NCBI GenBank assembly: GCA_014237855.1
Contig: JABACD010000003.1
Span: 186,001-250,000, forward strand
Direction: 5' to 3'
Length of the DNA: 64,000 bases
From: Planctomycetota bacterium
Lineage (GTDB): Bacteria > Planctomycetota > UBA1135 > GCA-002686595
Positions 1-9,135 of the stretch are shown piece after piece (position 1 is the first letter of the stretch; every line of letters begins with the position of its first letter). The notes beneath the pieces are model-generated. The model saw only the letters and a list, made by a program, of their open reading frames with translations. It had not been told where the DNA came from and did no database searches. A program made the translations under genes and the position numbers.

Positions 1-198
1 CCTCTGGAAGCCGGTCGCTGCACGCTGGACCACGTAGTGCTGTGTTCCAGGTGTGCCCTCTTTCCAGAGACCGACAAGACCATCGCCACGAGGGAATTCG
101 ATCACTCGCAGCTGACGTACCTCAAGTTTCGTCCTGCGGATCAGGTCTCCGTCCTTGCTACGTATTTCTTGAGTTCCCTCTCGAGTCAGCAGCCGTAG
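1..198 (+). CDS. C-terminal end of an unidentified protein (cut by window edge)
   Basis: Frame 1 is open from the first base to a TAG at 196-198, giving a 65-residue tail. Roughly 70 percent of third codon positions are G or C, as in the surrounding genes, and the other two forward frames are less convincing. The tail contains a CSRC motif and a Leu/Ser-rich ending; I recognise no family. The gene begins outside the window, so function cannot be judged. It could also be a chance open frame, hence the low confidence. Confidence 0.4.
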   Translation, partial: PLEAGRCTLDHVVLCSRCALFPETDKTIATREFDHSQLTYLKFRPADQVSVLATYFLSSLSSQQP

Positions 199-800
199 AT
201 GACCAGTGTCGGATTCAAGCGATTGCTGGCCACCGAGGGTGGCAGCAAGCCACGTGAGCGCGAGCTGGGGCAGTGAGGTCTGCATGAGGGTTGGGGCTAC
301 GGGGACTGGGCCGGGACCAGGGCTGTTGTGATGGGCCAAGACCGATTGTGCGGCTGTGAGGACTCTTGTGCCCCTGGTCTTCCTCGTTCTTACCGTATCC
401 AGCTGCGATCTTCAGGCGACTGCCTGCGGGGCGGCTGCGGGCAGTGGACCGTGCACATGCGGGGGGCCCAAGGGGGGGAGTCTCGCTGACCTCGGTGACG
501 ATTCCTGGATCCGGAGGCCGCCTCCAGGGGCCCCGGAGCCACCTCACTGGGGCACGGAGGCGTATATCTCGATTCCGGGTCGTGGATGTGGGCCCAGAGG
601 CCCGGATTGACCAAAGAACCCGACCCGCAGCTGCCGATTGAGAGCCAATGGTCCTTTGGCCCACCAGCTTCCTGGAGGGTCTCGGAGTGGCCTGTTTCCG
701 CGACCAGGCGTGATGCTCACCTGAAGGCGAGCCAAGCCCGACTTCCCAGTTTCCCATCCCTCTTACAGGTGCAGTTCATTTCCGACTGCAAGGACTGATC
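199..800. other. About 600 bp without a supportable gene
   Basis: Open frames here are short, overlap on both strands and have Arg/Pro/Gly-rich translations typical of high-GC noise. One GTG-started frame at 356 begins like a lipoprotein signal but turns into low-complexity sequence. The segment presumably holds the promoter of the gene at 801, whose ribosome-binding site AAGGA lies just before its ATG. I see nothing else in it. Confidence 0.4.
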
Positions 801-1349
801 ATGACGAAGACGACTCTGGACGGCGCATTGATGCAGAGCATCTTCTTCCACGTCGCGGGCAACCTGGGCCTGATCGTCGATCGTGAGATCGAAGTCGAGA
901 AGATCAAATCTGAGAGATCAGCTGAGCGAAAGTGTGGCGGGGAACAGATCCACATCTCCTTCAAGCTCGGATTTGAAGTCGACGGTGTGGTCCGTCACGG
1001 GTGCATACTCTTTCCCTTGCCCGAGGCATCGACGCTCGCCGCTTGCCTGATGATGCTACCTGAGGATGAGACGGATCGCGCTCGCCAGATGAGCGAGCTG
1101 GATGAAGCGGCAAAGGGGGCGATGATGGAACTGGGAAACCTTGTCGGTGGTGCGGTTGCCGAGGCGATGAGAGAGTCGAACCTGCAGAGCGTCAGAGTTG
1201 TTTCCGAAGGGTGCCAGGGAGTCAGGCCAGACGTCCCGCCCGCAATTCATGAACCGGCCGAATCTGAATTCGCCATCGGTCATGCCAAGGCGACCATCAC
1301 TGGTTATCCAGCTTTTTCCTGCATCGCGATGGTGCCCGTGTTCTGGTAG
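801..1349 (+). CDS. CheC/CheX-like phosphatase-family protein
   Basis: 182 residues. The segment MELGNLVGGAVAEAMR around residues 110-125 matches the E-x-x-N-x-x-G helix of the CheC/CheX/FliY family, whose Glu and Asn act in dephosphorylating CheY-P. Only one such helix is obvious, as in CheX. No chemotaxis genes are near, so it may serve another response regulator. The ATG at 801 follows AAGGA at good spacing. Its 3' end overlaps the 3' end of the opposite-strand methyltransferase gene by 46 bp. The fold assignment is by motif only; substrate and partner are unknown. Confidence 0.5.
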   Translation: MTKTTLDGALMQSIFFHVAGNLGLIVDREIEVEKIKSERSAERKCGGEQIHISFKLGFEVDGVVRHGCILFPLPEASTLAACLMMLPEDETDRARQMSELDEAAKGAMMELGNLVGGAVAEAMRESNLQSVRVVSEGCQGVRPDVPPAIHEPAESEFAIGHAKATITGYPAFSCIAMVPVFW

Positions 1350-1969
1350 GAGGTCTCCTCCGGGCGAGTCGCCATTGCCCAGAGGTCGAGTTCCTGAGTC
1401 CAGAGCTGACCTTCTTGAAAGCCTGCGTTGCGCAGAGCCATCCCGAGGCTGCGCATCGTGAAGCCTGTGCGATGGGCCATGGCAGAGGCTCCTTTTGCCA
1501 GGAACGGTCGATACCCGTAGAGGATGTCGAGCGGTGTGACGGGGCCGGCGGGCGAGGTGTAGGCCGTTTCCTCCAGCTTGTCATCGGCGATCAGCTTGGC
1601 GACTGACTGGAGGTCAGGCATGGTGGCCAGCAGCATGCCCCCCGGTCGTAGAACCCGGAAGAACTCCGCGAGAGCCAGCGGGACCTCGTGAGCCTCGAGA
1701 TGCTCGAGGTTGTGGGATGAGAAGACCGCGTCGATGGAGGAGGACTCAACCATCGCCATGTCCGTGATGGAGGCAACAATGTCCGGCTCGACTGATGGAT
1801 CCAGATCCAGTCGGACCTCTGTCCATCCGGGGACCTGAAAGCTCTTGTGAAGGCCGCTTGCGGCCTTCGAGCCGCAGCCGACATGGAGTACTGTCAGGGT
1901 CTGTTGATCTGACCGGGGGCTCTCGATGGCCTGTTGGGGCGAGCACTGGTTGGTTTGGTTCTTGATCAC
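1304..1969 (-). CDS. Class I SAM-dependent methyltransferase (UbiE/COG2226-like)
   Basis: 221 residues starting at a GTG. The glycine-rich SAM-binding motif VLHVGCGSK lies near residues 28-36, an acidic residue ends strand 2 (LDLDPS), and the post-motif region SSHNLEHLEAHEV followed by FFRVLRPGG is the standard methyltransferase-11 signature. The substrate cannot be told; the His-rich NLEHLEAHE stretch is common in small-molecule and sugar methyltransferases. It is cytoplasmic, with no signal peptide or membrane segment. The gene is convergent with the CheC-like gene, overlapping it tail to tail by 46 bp. Confidence 0.8.
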   Translation of the reverse strand: MIKNQTNQCSPQQAIESPRSDQQTLTVLHVGCGSKAASGLHKSFQVPGWTEVRLDLDPSVEPDIVASITDMAMVESSSIDAVFSSHNLEHLEAHEVPLALAEFFRVLRPGGMLLATMPDLQSVAKLIADDKLEETAYTSPAGPVTPLDILYGYRPFLAKGASAMAHRTGFTMRSLGMALRNAGFQEGQLWTQELDLWAMATRPEETSYQNTGTIAMQEKAG

Positions 1970-2521
1970 GGGTGCCTCGTGGGTGTGGGGACTCTCTGAA
2001 CCGCTTTCGACAGCTTTGGGATTGTCCTGAGGCTTGAGGAAGCCGGATTCCCATCCGTGCGTCCCTGATCACTCCGTCGAGACCGCTGTCCATCGAGCCC
2101 TATTCCGCCGATGGAGTGCACCCAGGAGGCGGGGGGCGAGTCTGGGCAAGGCTGAGGCAGGGGCTCGAAGTCCAAGAATTATCCTCTTCCGGGAGCGATG
2201 CGAGTCCGTGCACCAGGGGCCCTGAAGATCGCTTCGAGTGCTCAGATTGGGCTTTTTGGCCTCTCCTGGCCCTGGGGGCCCTGATGGGAGGCTGTCCTGG
2301 GGCAGATTACCCAATTGCATGGCACCGGATCTGCCCTTAGCTTCGGAGTAGTCAATACAGATCTCGAACGATCTCATTCGGGGACTCCCCCTGCCGGCTT
2401 GATTCGCTCCTCGAGCGATGGGGTTGCAGGGACCGTGCCTGGCAGATCATTCTGCGGTCTGGTTCATGGTGTCGGCTGACCTCGACACGCTCACTCACAA
2501 TTCACTTCCCCGGCGAGCCAC
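1970..2521. other. Divergent intergenic region, 552 bp
   Basis: Lies between the start of the methyltransferase gene (minus) and the secreted-protein gene (plus) and should carry both promoters. Open frames within it have no homologue I recognise. I could not identify convincing -35/-10 pairs, operators or a riboswitch. Confidence 0.4.
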
Positions 2522-3592
2522 ATGCGATTTAAGGACTCAATCATCGCGCCCCTTGCTTCGAGCGACACTCCTACCCGAGCCACCGCATGGCGCGTGATAC
2601 GAGCATTGTTGCAGACATCGAGCATGGCCCTTGCTGTGAGCCTGCCGGCGCACGGCCAGGGTGGCACGCTTCAGAGCATCACCACGCAGTTCGCTTCCAA
2701 CAATGGTCAGGCAGGGAACATGTTCGACCTGAAAGCGACAAGGGACGTCAGGGTCATTGCCTTGGATGGGAACCTGGATACGGGGGCTCAAACAGTCGAG
2801 GTCTACATAATTTCCGGTGGCTTCCAGGGCCAGGAGAACAACCCGGGGGCCTGGACCCTCGTCGGAAGTGGACCGGTGACAGGTAACGGTACGGATGTTG
2901 TGACTCCGCTTCCCTTTGCCTTGGATATCGAGGTCAGCGCAGGGCAGATCATGGGGTTCTACGTCACGACCACTGCTACGGCGATCAACTACACGAACGG
3001 ATCTGGAACTGAGCCGGCTGCCCAGAATCAAGACATGACTCTTCCTCAGGGTATTGGTCTGTCTTATCCCTTTGGAACAGTATTCAGCCCACGAGTCTGG
3101 AACGGGACGATCTACTACTACAGTACCCCCGGGCTTGCTTATTGCTTCGGTGATGGAAGCGGTAGCATCTGCCCGTGTGGGAATATGGGTGTGGGCGAAG
3201 AGGGATGTCAGAACAGTCTTGGCCGCGGTGGCGTCTTGCTACCAGGTGGCTCTGCCTCCGTGGCTCTGGACAACCTGAGCTTTACGGCTCTCGGGATGCC
3301 GTCCAGTCGTCCTGCACTCCTGATCACCGGGACAACCCACGCGAACGGTGGCCTGGGGGCGAGCTTCGGTGATGGCTTTCTTTGCGCGGGAGGCTCGACG
3401 GTGAAGCTTGGTGTGCAGATTACAGGGATGGGGGGCGAAGCAAGCTGGGGGGCTGGATTGCTGAGCTCTGGTGGCCTGCAGTCTGGGACTTCTCAGTTCT
3501 TCCAGGTTCTCTATCGGGATAGCTCTGCAATGAGCCCCTGCGGGATGCGCTTCAATGGGACCAATGGCGTGGAGATCGCACTGCTGCCCTGA
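2522..3592 (+). CDS. Secreted protein with planctomycete Cys/Gly-rich C-terminal module
   Basis: 356 residues. An extended N-terminus with a hydrophobic core ending in SLPAHGQ (about residue 48) looks like a long signal peptide. The middle part is a beta-rich domain of about 150 residues with no recognised function. At about residue 205 the sequence CFGDGSGSICPCGNMG begins a C-terminal module that recurs, by my recollection, in many exported proteins of marine planctomycetes; it ends with FFQVLYRDSS and FNGTNGVEIALLP. The module may be a sorting or attachment domain. A related tail occurs in the phosphoesterase encoded at 4774-6990. Expected location is periplasm or cell surface. Confidence 0.6.
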   Translation: MRFKDSIIAPLASSDTPTRATAWRVIRALLQTSSMALAVSLPAHGQGGTLQSITTQFASNNGQAGNMFDLKATRDVRVIALDGNLDTGAQTVEVYIISGGFQGQENNPGAWTLVGSGPVTGNGTDVVTPLPFALDIEVSAGQIMGFYVTTTATAINYTNGSGTEPAAQNQDMTLPQGIGLSYPFGTVFSPRVWNGTIYYYSTPGLAYCFGDGSGSICPCGNMGVGEEGCQNSLGRGGVLLPGGSASVALDNLSFTALGMPSSRPALLITGTTHANGGLGASFGDGFLCAGGSTVKLGVQITGMGGEASWGAGLLSSGGLQSGTSQFFQVLYRDSSAMSPCGMRFNGTNGVEIALLP

Positions 3593-3877
3593 GCCAAGGC
3601 GGGGAGCAGGATCCTCCGGGAAGCAGTAGGGCCCTCGCAGTGGCCCAGTCAAGACGCCTGCCGATACTTTCCCGGGCAGGATTGGAGAGTCGTGCTAGAT
3701 TCGGCAGATCTTGCAGCTTTCGATCCCCCAGGTGGCCACGAGGCGAGCGTTGGATTGCGTGACCTCTCGACTTGTGAGTTCCCCGACTCACCAGGCAGCC
3801 ACTGCCCTTGAATTAGGGTCGCTGCCCATCCGTGGCGGTGCTCGGATATCGGCTGTCCCCGACTCGAGGGCAACAGC
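3593..3877. other. Intergenic region, 285 bp
   Basis: Separates the secreted protein gene from the TPR gene. No terminator-like hairpin, RNA gene or coding frame was convincing. It probably carries the promoter for the TPR-phosphoesterase gene pair. Confidence 0.3.
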
Positions 3878-4774
3878 GTGAGCGGGGGGGTGAAGTCACC
3901 ATGGCCTGCGCTGGTCACCCTGTTGCTGCCCTTGGCGTCGGCAATGCCGACCCCTCATGATGGGCTCGACAAGCAGATTGCCACGGCAACTGATGAGCTC
4001 CGTCAGTCGCCGGGTAACGAGGCTCTCTTGATTCGGCGGAGTGATCTCTACCGGAGGCATGGCCAGTGGAACGAGGCATTCCGGGATCAGGCGCAAGTTC
4101 AAGAGCAACGCGAGAGTCAGGCGTTCGTGGTCGCCAGAACTCTTCTGTTCCGAGACCTGGGATGCCTACGGGCTGGGCAGGTGCTCCTCGATAGCTATCT
4201 CAAGAGGGATCCAGATGACGCAGGGATACGGGTCCTCCGCTCGGAGATCCTTGAGCAGCGTGGGCTGCTCCTGGCCGCGTTGGATGATCTGAACCTGGCG
4301 ATCCCGCGCTTGGCCCACCCCGAACCAGACCACTATGTCGCCCGCGCGCGAATAGCTGCTGCCTGCCCCGAGTTGGGGGAGCGTGCAGCGGAGGTTGCCT
4401 TGCATGGGCTCGACGAAGGCATCGTCGAGCTCGGGCTCCTGGCATCCCTTCAGCTGACCGCGATCGAGCTAGAGAGAGGGCGCGAGAGATTCGACCTTGC
4501 GCTCGACCGGCTCGAGACGATTCGAGTCAGCAGTGCAAGACAGGAGACCTGGTTGCACTTGCGTGGCAACCTTCTGTCGGAGGCTGGTCGAACTGTCGAG
4601 GCCAAGCAGTCCTATGAGGAGTCTCTCGTGGCGATCCGGCGGTTGAGGCCCAAGCACCGCATGACCCCTGAGATTCGAGCACTAGAGCGAGCCCTGCTGA
4701 ACAAGCTCGATATCCTGGCCCCTCCTGCTGAGGGTCCGGTCCCTAATTCACCTCCCCTCCACCAGCAAAAGTGA
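3878..4774 (+). CDS. Secreted tetratricopeptide-repeat protein
   Basis: 298 residues with a GTG start; a second in-frame GTG four codons later is also possible. A hydrophobic N-terminal stretch (ALVTLLLPLASAMP) suggests export. The remainder is helical, with TPR-like 34-residue periodicity: repeated Leu/Ala pairs and segments such as NEALLIRRSDLYRRHGQW and LHLRGNLLSEAGRTVEAKQS. TPR proteins usually act as protein-binding scaffolds. The stop codon overlaps the start of the phosphoesterase gene (TGATG at 4772-4776), so the two are translationally coupled and probably act together at the envelope. No enzyme motif is visible. Confidence 0.65.
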   Translation: MSGGVKSPWPALVTLLLPLASAMPTPHDGLDKQIATATDELRQSPGNEALLIRRSDLYRRHGQWNEAFRDQAQVQEQRESQAFVVARTLLFRDLGCLRAGQVLLDSYLKRDPDDAGIRVLRSEILEQRGLLLAALDDLNLAIPRLAHPEPDHYVARARIAAACPELGERAAEVALHGLDEGIVELGLLASLQLTAIELERGRERFDLALDRLETIRVSSARQETWLHLRGNLLSEAGRTVEAKQSYEESLVAIRRLRPKHRMTPEIRALERALLNKLDILAPPAEGPVPNSPPLHQQK

Positions 4775-6990
4775 TGAAGACCTTCTCGATACCCAGCTTG
4801 CCCAGAGCTGTCATGGCTCTCCTAGGAGCTGGCTGCGCGCTATCTCTCCTTGCGGTACCTGTGACAGCACAGTCTGACCAGCTCGTGGCTCCAGGCGCAG
4901 TCTGGAAGTACCTGGACGATGGAAGTAACCAGGGAACCGGATGGCGTGCGAGCTCGTTTGATGACAGCTCCTGGGCGCAGGGGCCCTCACAGCTGGGCTA
5001 TGGGGATGGGGACGAGAACACCGTGGTCAGCTTTGGTTCAAATTCCTCCGACAAGCACATCACCACTTACTTTCGGCACAGCTTCGTGGTGCCGGATGCG
5101 TCCGTCTATCAGGCACTGACCCTGAGGTTGCTACGAGATGATGGGGCCGTGGCCTACCTGAACGGAGTGGAACTGGTGCGGAGCAACATGACCTCCGGCG
5201 GGTTCAACTTCGACACTGTTGCGCTCTCGACGGTATCGGGATCTCAGGAGGACACCTACTACCCCAAGGACGACATTGCCAGTGGGCTCTTGTCCGGGAC
5301 CAACGTGCTTGCTGTGGAGATTCACCAGCGCACGAATACGAGCTCTGACATCAGCTTCAATGCGGAGCTGATTGCTCACCAGGAGCCTATTCTGAGTCGG
5401 GGGCCCTACCTGCAGAAGGGAACAGACACGAGCGTGACTGTGCGCTGGCGGACCTACCCAGCCAGCGACTCCTGGGTGTGGTACGGCACCTCGATCGGAA
5501 ACCTCTCATCCGTGATCTCCGATCCAGCGCTGGTCTCCGACCACGAGATTGAAATCTCGGGCCTGGCACCAGGAACAACCTACTACTACGCGATAGGGGA
5601 GGGGGGAGTGCCCACGGTGGGTGATGACGCCGAGCACTTCTTCGTGACGAGCCCCATTCCTGGCACGGTTCAGCCTCTCCGTGTCTGGGTGCTTGGGGAC
5701 TCTGGCACTGCAGACAGCAGTGCACGGGCTGTTCGAAACGCCTACACCAGCTACACCGGGACAACGCACACGAACCTGTGGCTCATGCTCGGCGATAATG
5801 CCTATACCTCGGGAACCGATGACGAGTATGAGGCTGCAGTCTTCGATATGTACCCGGAGATGCTTCGTAAGAGCGTGCTCTGGCCAACTCGAGGTAATCA
5901 CGAGACTAGCTCCTCCACCTACTACGGGATCTTCAGCATGACCACGGGAGGAGAAGCTGGTGGTTTGCCCTCGGGGAGTGAGGCCTACTACTCGTTTGAT
6001 TACGCCAATGTCCACTTCATCTGTCTCGATTCTCAGGGAAGTAACCTCTCCACCGGGGGGGCCATGGCGACCTGGTTGCAGGCAGACCTGGCAGCTACCA
6101 ATCAGGACTGGGTGATCGCCTTCTGGCACCACCCGCCCTACACCAAGGGCTCGCACAACTCGAACACGGAGTCGACCCTCATCACCATGCGCCAGAACTT
6201 CCTGCCGATCCTGGAGGCTGGGGGAGTTGATCTGGTGCTTTGCGGTCACAGTCACTCATACGAGAGATCCTTCCTGCTGGATGGGCACTATGGCCTGGGT
6301 GGAACTCTGACCGCTGACATGGTTCTCGATGGAGGTAGCGGGCAGGAGGAAAACGATGGTGCCTACAACAAGTCCAGCGGAGGCAATCGTGGGGCGGTCT
6401 ACACCGTTGCGGGCAGCTCTGGCAAGACCGGCGGTGGCTTGCTGAATCACCCGGCCATGTTCACCTCGCTGAATGTGCTGGGCTCGGTTGTTCTCGATAT
6501 CAACGGTGGTCGGCTGGATGCAACCTTCCTGCGGACGAACGGGTCGGTGGGGGACCACTGGACCTTTCTGAGTGACTCCTTTACTGGCGCCTATTGTGTG
6601 GCATCGCCAACCTCGGAGGGGTGTGCGGTGCAGATGAGTGCAACTGGAGTGCCCAGTGTGACCGATCCCACGCCGTACTTCCTGGATGCCAGCGGTGCGC
6701 CCAATGACAAGTTCGGGCTCCTGTTCTATGGCTACACGCCAAACAACGTTCCGTTCTACAATGGGCGCCTTTGTATCAAGGCTCCGTTGACTCGCACCAC
6801 GATTCAGAATTCTGGTAGCGGTCCATTGCCCTGTCTGGGCTCCTTCTCCCTTGACTTCAACGCCAGGATTCAGAGCGGAATAGATGGTGGTCTCGTACCA
6901 GGTGCAACTGTCTACTCTCAGTACTGGTTTCGGGATGTGGTCGGGACTGCCGGTCTCAGCGATGGCTATCAGTTCGTGATTCAGCCGTAG
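4774..6990 (+). CDS. Secreted purple-acid-phosphatase-like metallophosphoesterase
   Basis: 738 residues from ATG 4774 (a GTG three bases upstream is an alternative). A signal peptide ends near VPVTAQS. A beta-sandwich region with galactose-binding-like features follows, then a fibronectin-like Ig domain (YLQKGTDTSVTVRWRTYP), then the catalytic metallophosphoesterase domain. Its metal motifs are in canonical order: VLGDSG, LMLGDNAY, PTRGNHET, FWHHPPY and LCGHSHSYERS, the last two being the purple acid phosphatase signature. The C-terminal 130 residues (from CVASPTSEGC) form the planctomycete exported module seen also at 2522-3592. Likely role is release of phosphate from organic esters outside the cytoplasm. 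It is coupled to the upstream TPR gene. The exact substrate is unknown. Confidence 0.88.
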   Translation: MKTFSIPSLPRAVMALLGAGCALSLLAVPVTAQSDQLVAPGAVWKYLDDGSNQGTGWRASSFDDSSWAQGPSQLGYGDGDENTVVSFGSNSSDKHITTYFRHSFVVPDASVYQALTLRLLRDDGAVAYLNGVELVRSNMTSGGFNFDTVALSTVSGSQEDTYYPKDDIASGLLSGTNVLAVEIHQRTNTSSDISFNAELIAHQEPILSRGPYLQKGTDTSVTVRWRTYPASDSWVWYGTSIGNLSSVISDPALVSDHEIEISGLAPGTTYYYAIGEGGVPTVGDDAEHFFVTSPIPGTVQPLRVWVLGDSGTADSSARAVRNAYTSYTGTTHTNLWLMLGDNAYTSGTDDEYEAAVFDMYPEMLRKSVLWPTRGNHETSSSTYYGIFSMTTGGEAGGLPSGSEAYYSFDYANVHFICLDSQGSNLSTGGAMATWLQADLAATNQDWVIAFWHHPPYTKGSHNSNTESTLITMRQNFLPILEAGGVDLVLCGHSHSYERSFLLDGHYGLGGTLTADMVLDGGSGQEENDGAYNKSSGGNRGAVYTVAGSSGKTGGGLLNHPAMFTSLNVLGSVVLDINGGRLDATFLRTNGSVGDHWTFLSDSFTGAYCVASPTSEGCAVQMSATGVPSVTDPTPYFLDASGAPNDKFGLLFYGYTPNNVPFYNGRLCIKAPLTRTTIQNSGSGPLPCLGSFSLDFNARIQSGIDGGLVPGATVYSQYWFRDVVGTAGLSDGYQFVIQP

Positions 6991-7012
6991 TCCTTTCTCT
7001 TGCACCGGTCGA

Positions 7013-7033
7013 GCCCCGCCTTCTGGGTGGGGT
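7013..7033 (+). terminator. Candidate terminator after the phosphoesterase gene
   Basis: CCCCGCC at 7014-7020 pairs with GGTGGGG at 7026-7032 (one G-U pair) around a 5-base loop, 23 bp after the stop codon. The following bases (TCGGGTTCTTG) are only mildly T-rich, so intrinsic termination is uncertain. Confidence 0.4.
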
Positions 7034-7175
7034 CGGGTTCTTGAGCATCCACCAGGATCTGTACGATCGAACCTCGGTTCAGTGCTTCAGCTTGAATCGA
7101 GCGGAGTTGCGGGATATAGAACCTCGTAGTGATGGCTGATAGCGAGCATTCTGCGCCCATCTTCGGCAGAGCCTG

Positions 7176-8420
7176 ATGAAGAACCTGCGCGACTACGGAA
7201 TCGTCACGGGCGCCTACTGGGCGTTCACGCTGACCGACGGTGCCTTGCGGATGCTGGTGCTGTTGCACCTGCATGACATTGGCTACTCGCCCTTCGAGAT
7301 AGCCTCGTTGTTTCTCTTCTACGAGTTCTTCGGGGTTGTCACCAATCTGCTTGGCGGTTGGATTGGGGCCAGGATTGGCTTGAAGCCCACCCTGACGGTC
7401 GGCCTCGGCTTGCAGGTCATCTCCCTGGGATTGTTGGCGGCGAACTCATCGAGCCTGAGCGTGCCGCTGGTACTCGTGGCCCAGGCGCTGAGCGGTACGG
7501 CGAAAGACCTGACGAAGATGAGCTCCAAGAGCTACGTCAAGCTGGTCGTGCCCGATGGAGACCAGCGAGGATTGATGCGGCTGGTGGCGTTACTTACGGG
7601 GTCCAAGAACACGCTCAAGGGGCTGGGCTTCTTTCTGGGGGGCTGGCTATTGACCCTGCTTGGGTTCCGCGTGACCTGTCTGGCCATGGCCGCGGCACTC
7701 TTGCTGGCTCTCTCGATGGCGGCCTTGACCCTGCCTCCCGCTGTTGGACGAACCAAGCGCAAGATCAACCTGAAGCACCTGATCTCGCGAGATGCTCGCA
7801 TCAACTGGCTCTCGGCGGCCCGCCTGTTCTTGTTCGGTGCACGCGACGTCTGGTTCGTACTTGCCCTCCCCGTCTTTCTCTCGAGCAGCTTGGGCTGGAG
7901 CCACGCAGAGGTTGGTGGGGCGCTGGCTCTCTGGGTGATCGGGTACGGTCTGGTCCAGGCCCTGGCACCGCTGCACGTCGGCACGAGCAGTGCTGGAGAC
8001 TCTGGCGATTCTTCTCGTGCAGGAGAGCTTGGAGGGTGGACCTTGGCCCTGGTGATTCCGCTGGGTGGGATGATCGGTGGGCTGCTCCTGGGGGCGCCAG
8101 TCGTGGTCACCTTGGTCTCCGGCCTGGTGTTGTTTGGTGCCGTGTTCGCCACCAATAGCGCTATCCACAGCTATCTCATCGTGGCTTATGCGGATGCCGA
8201 TCGGGTAGCCCTGAGCGTGGGCTTCTATTACATGAGCAACGCAGCCGGGAGACTCATCGGAACCCTGCTCTCTGGAGTCCTCTATCAGATGGCTGGCCAG
8301 GGACAGGCAGGGCTGAATCTGTGCCTTGCCGCTTCGCTGTTGTTCGTGGTTGTCTCATTTCTGTTCTGCCTCCGCCTGACGTCGGCTGAGGATCATCTCG
8401 AGCCCCGAGCTGAGCTCTAG
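7176..8420 (+). CDS. arsJ: ArsJ-type MFS transporter (organoarsenical efflux family)
   Basis: 414 residues, about 12 predicted membrane helices. The N-terminus (YWAFTLTDGALRMLVLLH, GYSPFEIASLFLFYEFFGVV, GGWIGARIGL) and internal blocks (ALSGTAKDLTKMSSKS, LTGSKNTLKGLGFFLGG, LFLFGARDVWFV, HSYLIVAYAD, VGFYYMSNAAGRL) match the ArsJ family as I remember it closely along the full length. ArsJ exports 1-arseno-3-phosphoglycerate made by a GAPDH normally encoded next door. No GAPDH, ArsR or ArsC gene lies nearby here, so the partner must be elsewhere or the substrate differs. The gene stands alone between candidate terminators. Confidence 0.8.
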   Translation: MKNLRDYGIVTGAYWAFTLTDGALRMLVLLHLHDIGYSPFEIASLFLFYEFFGVVTNLLGGWIGARIGLKPTLTVGLGLQVISLGLLAANSSSLSVPLVLVAQALSGTAKDLTKMSSKSYVKLVVPDGDQRGLMRLVALLTGSKNTLKGLGFFLGGWLLTLLGFRVTCLAMAAALLLALSMAALTLPPAVGRTKRKINLKHLISRDARINWLSAARLFLFGARDVWFVLALPVFLSSSLGWSHAEVGGALALWVIGYGLVQALAPLHVGTSSAGDSGDSSRAGELGGWTLALVIPLGGMIGGLLLGAPVVVTLVSGLVLFGAVFATNSAIHSYLIVAYADADRVALSVGFYYMSNAAGRLIGTLLSGVLYQMAGQGQAGLNLCLAASLLFVVVSFLFCLRLTSAEDHLEPRAEL

Positions 8421-8545
8421 GTGATCTTCGGGGAGTTGGGCTGTGCCGTCTGCTTCAGGTGCGCAGTAGCCCGGTCGAGCCCCGCATGAGCACCTTGTGA
8501 GCACGCCGCTCCCTGGTCTTGGGCACAGGCCAGCAGAACAGGAAG

Positions 8546-8581
8546 AAGGGCCACTCCGAATGTGACTTCGAAGTGGCCCTT
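8546..8581. terminator. Strong hairpin downstream of the arsJ-like gene
   Basis: AAGGGCCACT (8546-8555) and AGTGGCCCTT (8572-8581) pair perfectly; CGAA (8557-8560) and TTCG (8567-8570) extend the stem past one mismatch around a 6-base loop. No T tract follows on the plus strand; the minus strand has CTTCTTCC after it. Position 125 bp after arsJ suggests a terminator or 3' stabilising element. It resembles the trp leader hairpin at 45634-45663 in starting with AGGGCC and containing TTCGAAGT. Confidence 0.5.
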
Positions 8582-9135
8582 GCAGCTCGGGACTAGTCCC
8601 GCTTCGCTCTGGTGCAACATCATGGGCATGGCCAGAGGCTGGAAGAGGATCAATCTTCCAGCCAGATTCGTCCTGGGGGATGGGCGTGACCTGTGAGCCC
8701 AGGCCAGGAGAGAGAGCATGGCTCAGGTGATCGCGCCCGGAGCGAATCGGGGGAGTAAAGGCCGCTGCCTTTTGTTGCCTCAGAGAGAGAAAGAGCTGCT
8801 GCGGATCCCACCAACCCGGTGGTCGGCAGAGCACCAGGTTTGATGTCCTGCCTCCTGGTGCAATCAATGCGCGCTCTTTCCTGGAGAAGCCCGCAGGGAA
8901 TCCCTGGGATTCTTTTTGGCGGTTCCAGGTGGACTCCAGGGCCTTCATGCCGCTCGCGGGGGGCCGAAAGGTCACCCATTTCCCCGGCCGGCCGGGGGAA
9001 GCCGCTTGGAGTTCCTGCAGCTCAGAGCAGGGGTTGGCTCGAGTACCTGGCCCGTTCCGGGCAGGCCTGCACTGGTCCGGTTGGGCATGACTTGCACCTC
9101 GGAGGCCGGGTGTTGATACTCGACCATGTATCGCC
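8582..9135. other. Intergenic region upstream of the ECF sigma gene
   Basis: About 550 bp with several overlapping open frames on both strands whose translations are Pro/Arg/Ser-rich and unlike any family I know. It should hold the promoter of the sigma factor-kinase pair. I see no RNA gene or repeat. Confidence 0.35.

Noticed and set aside
356..610. GTG-started frame beginning like a lipoprotein signal peptide
   Set aside because: After the first 17 residues it is a run of Gly/Pro/Arg with no family resemblance, and overlapping frames on both strands look equally noise-like.
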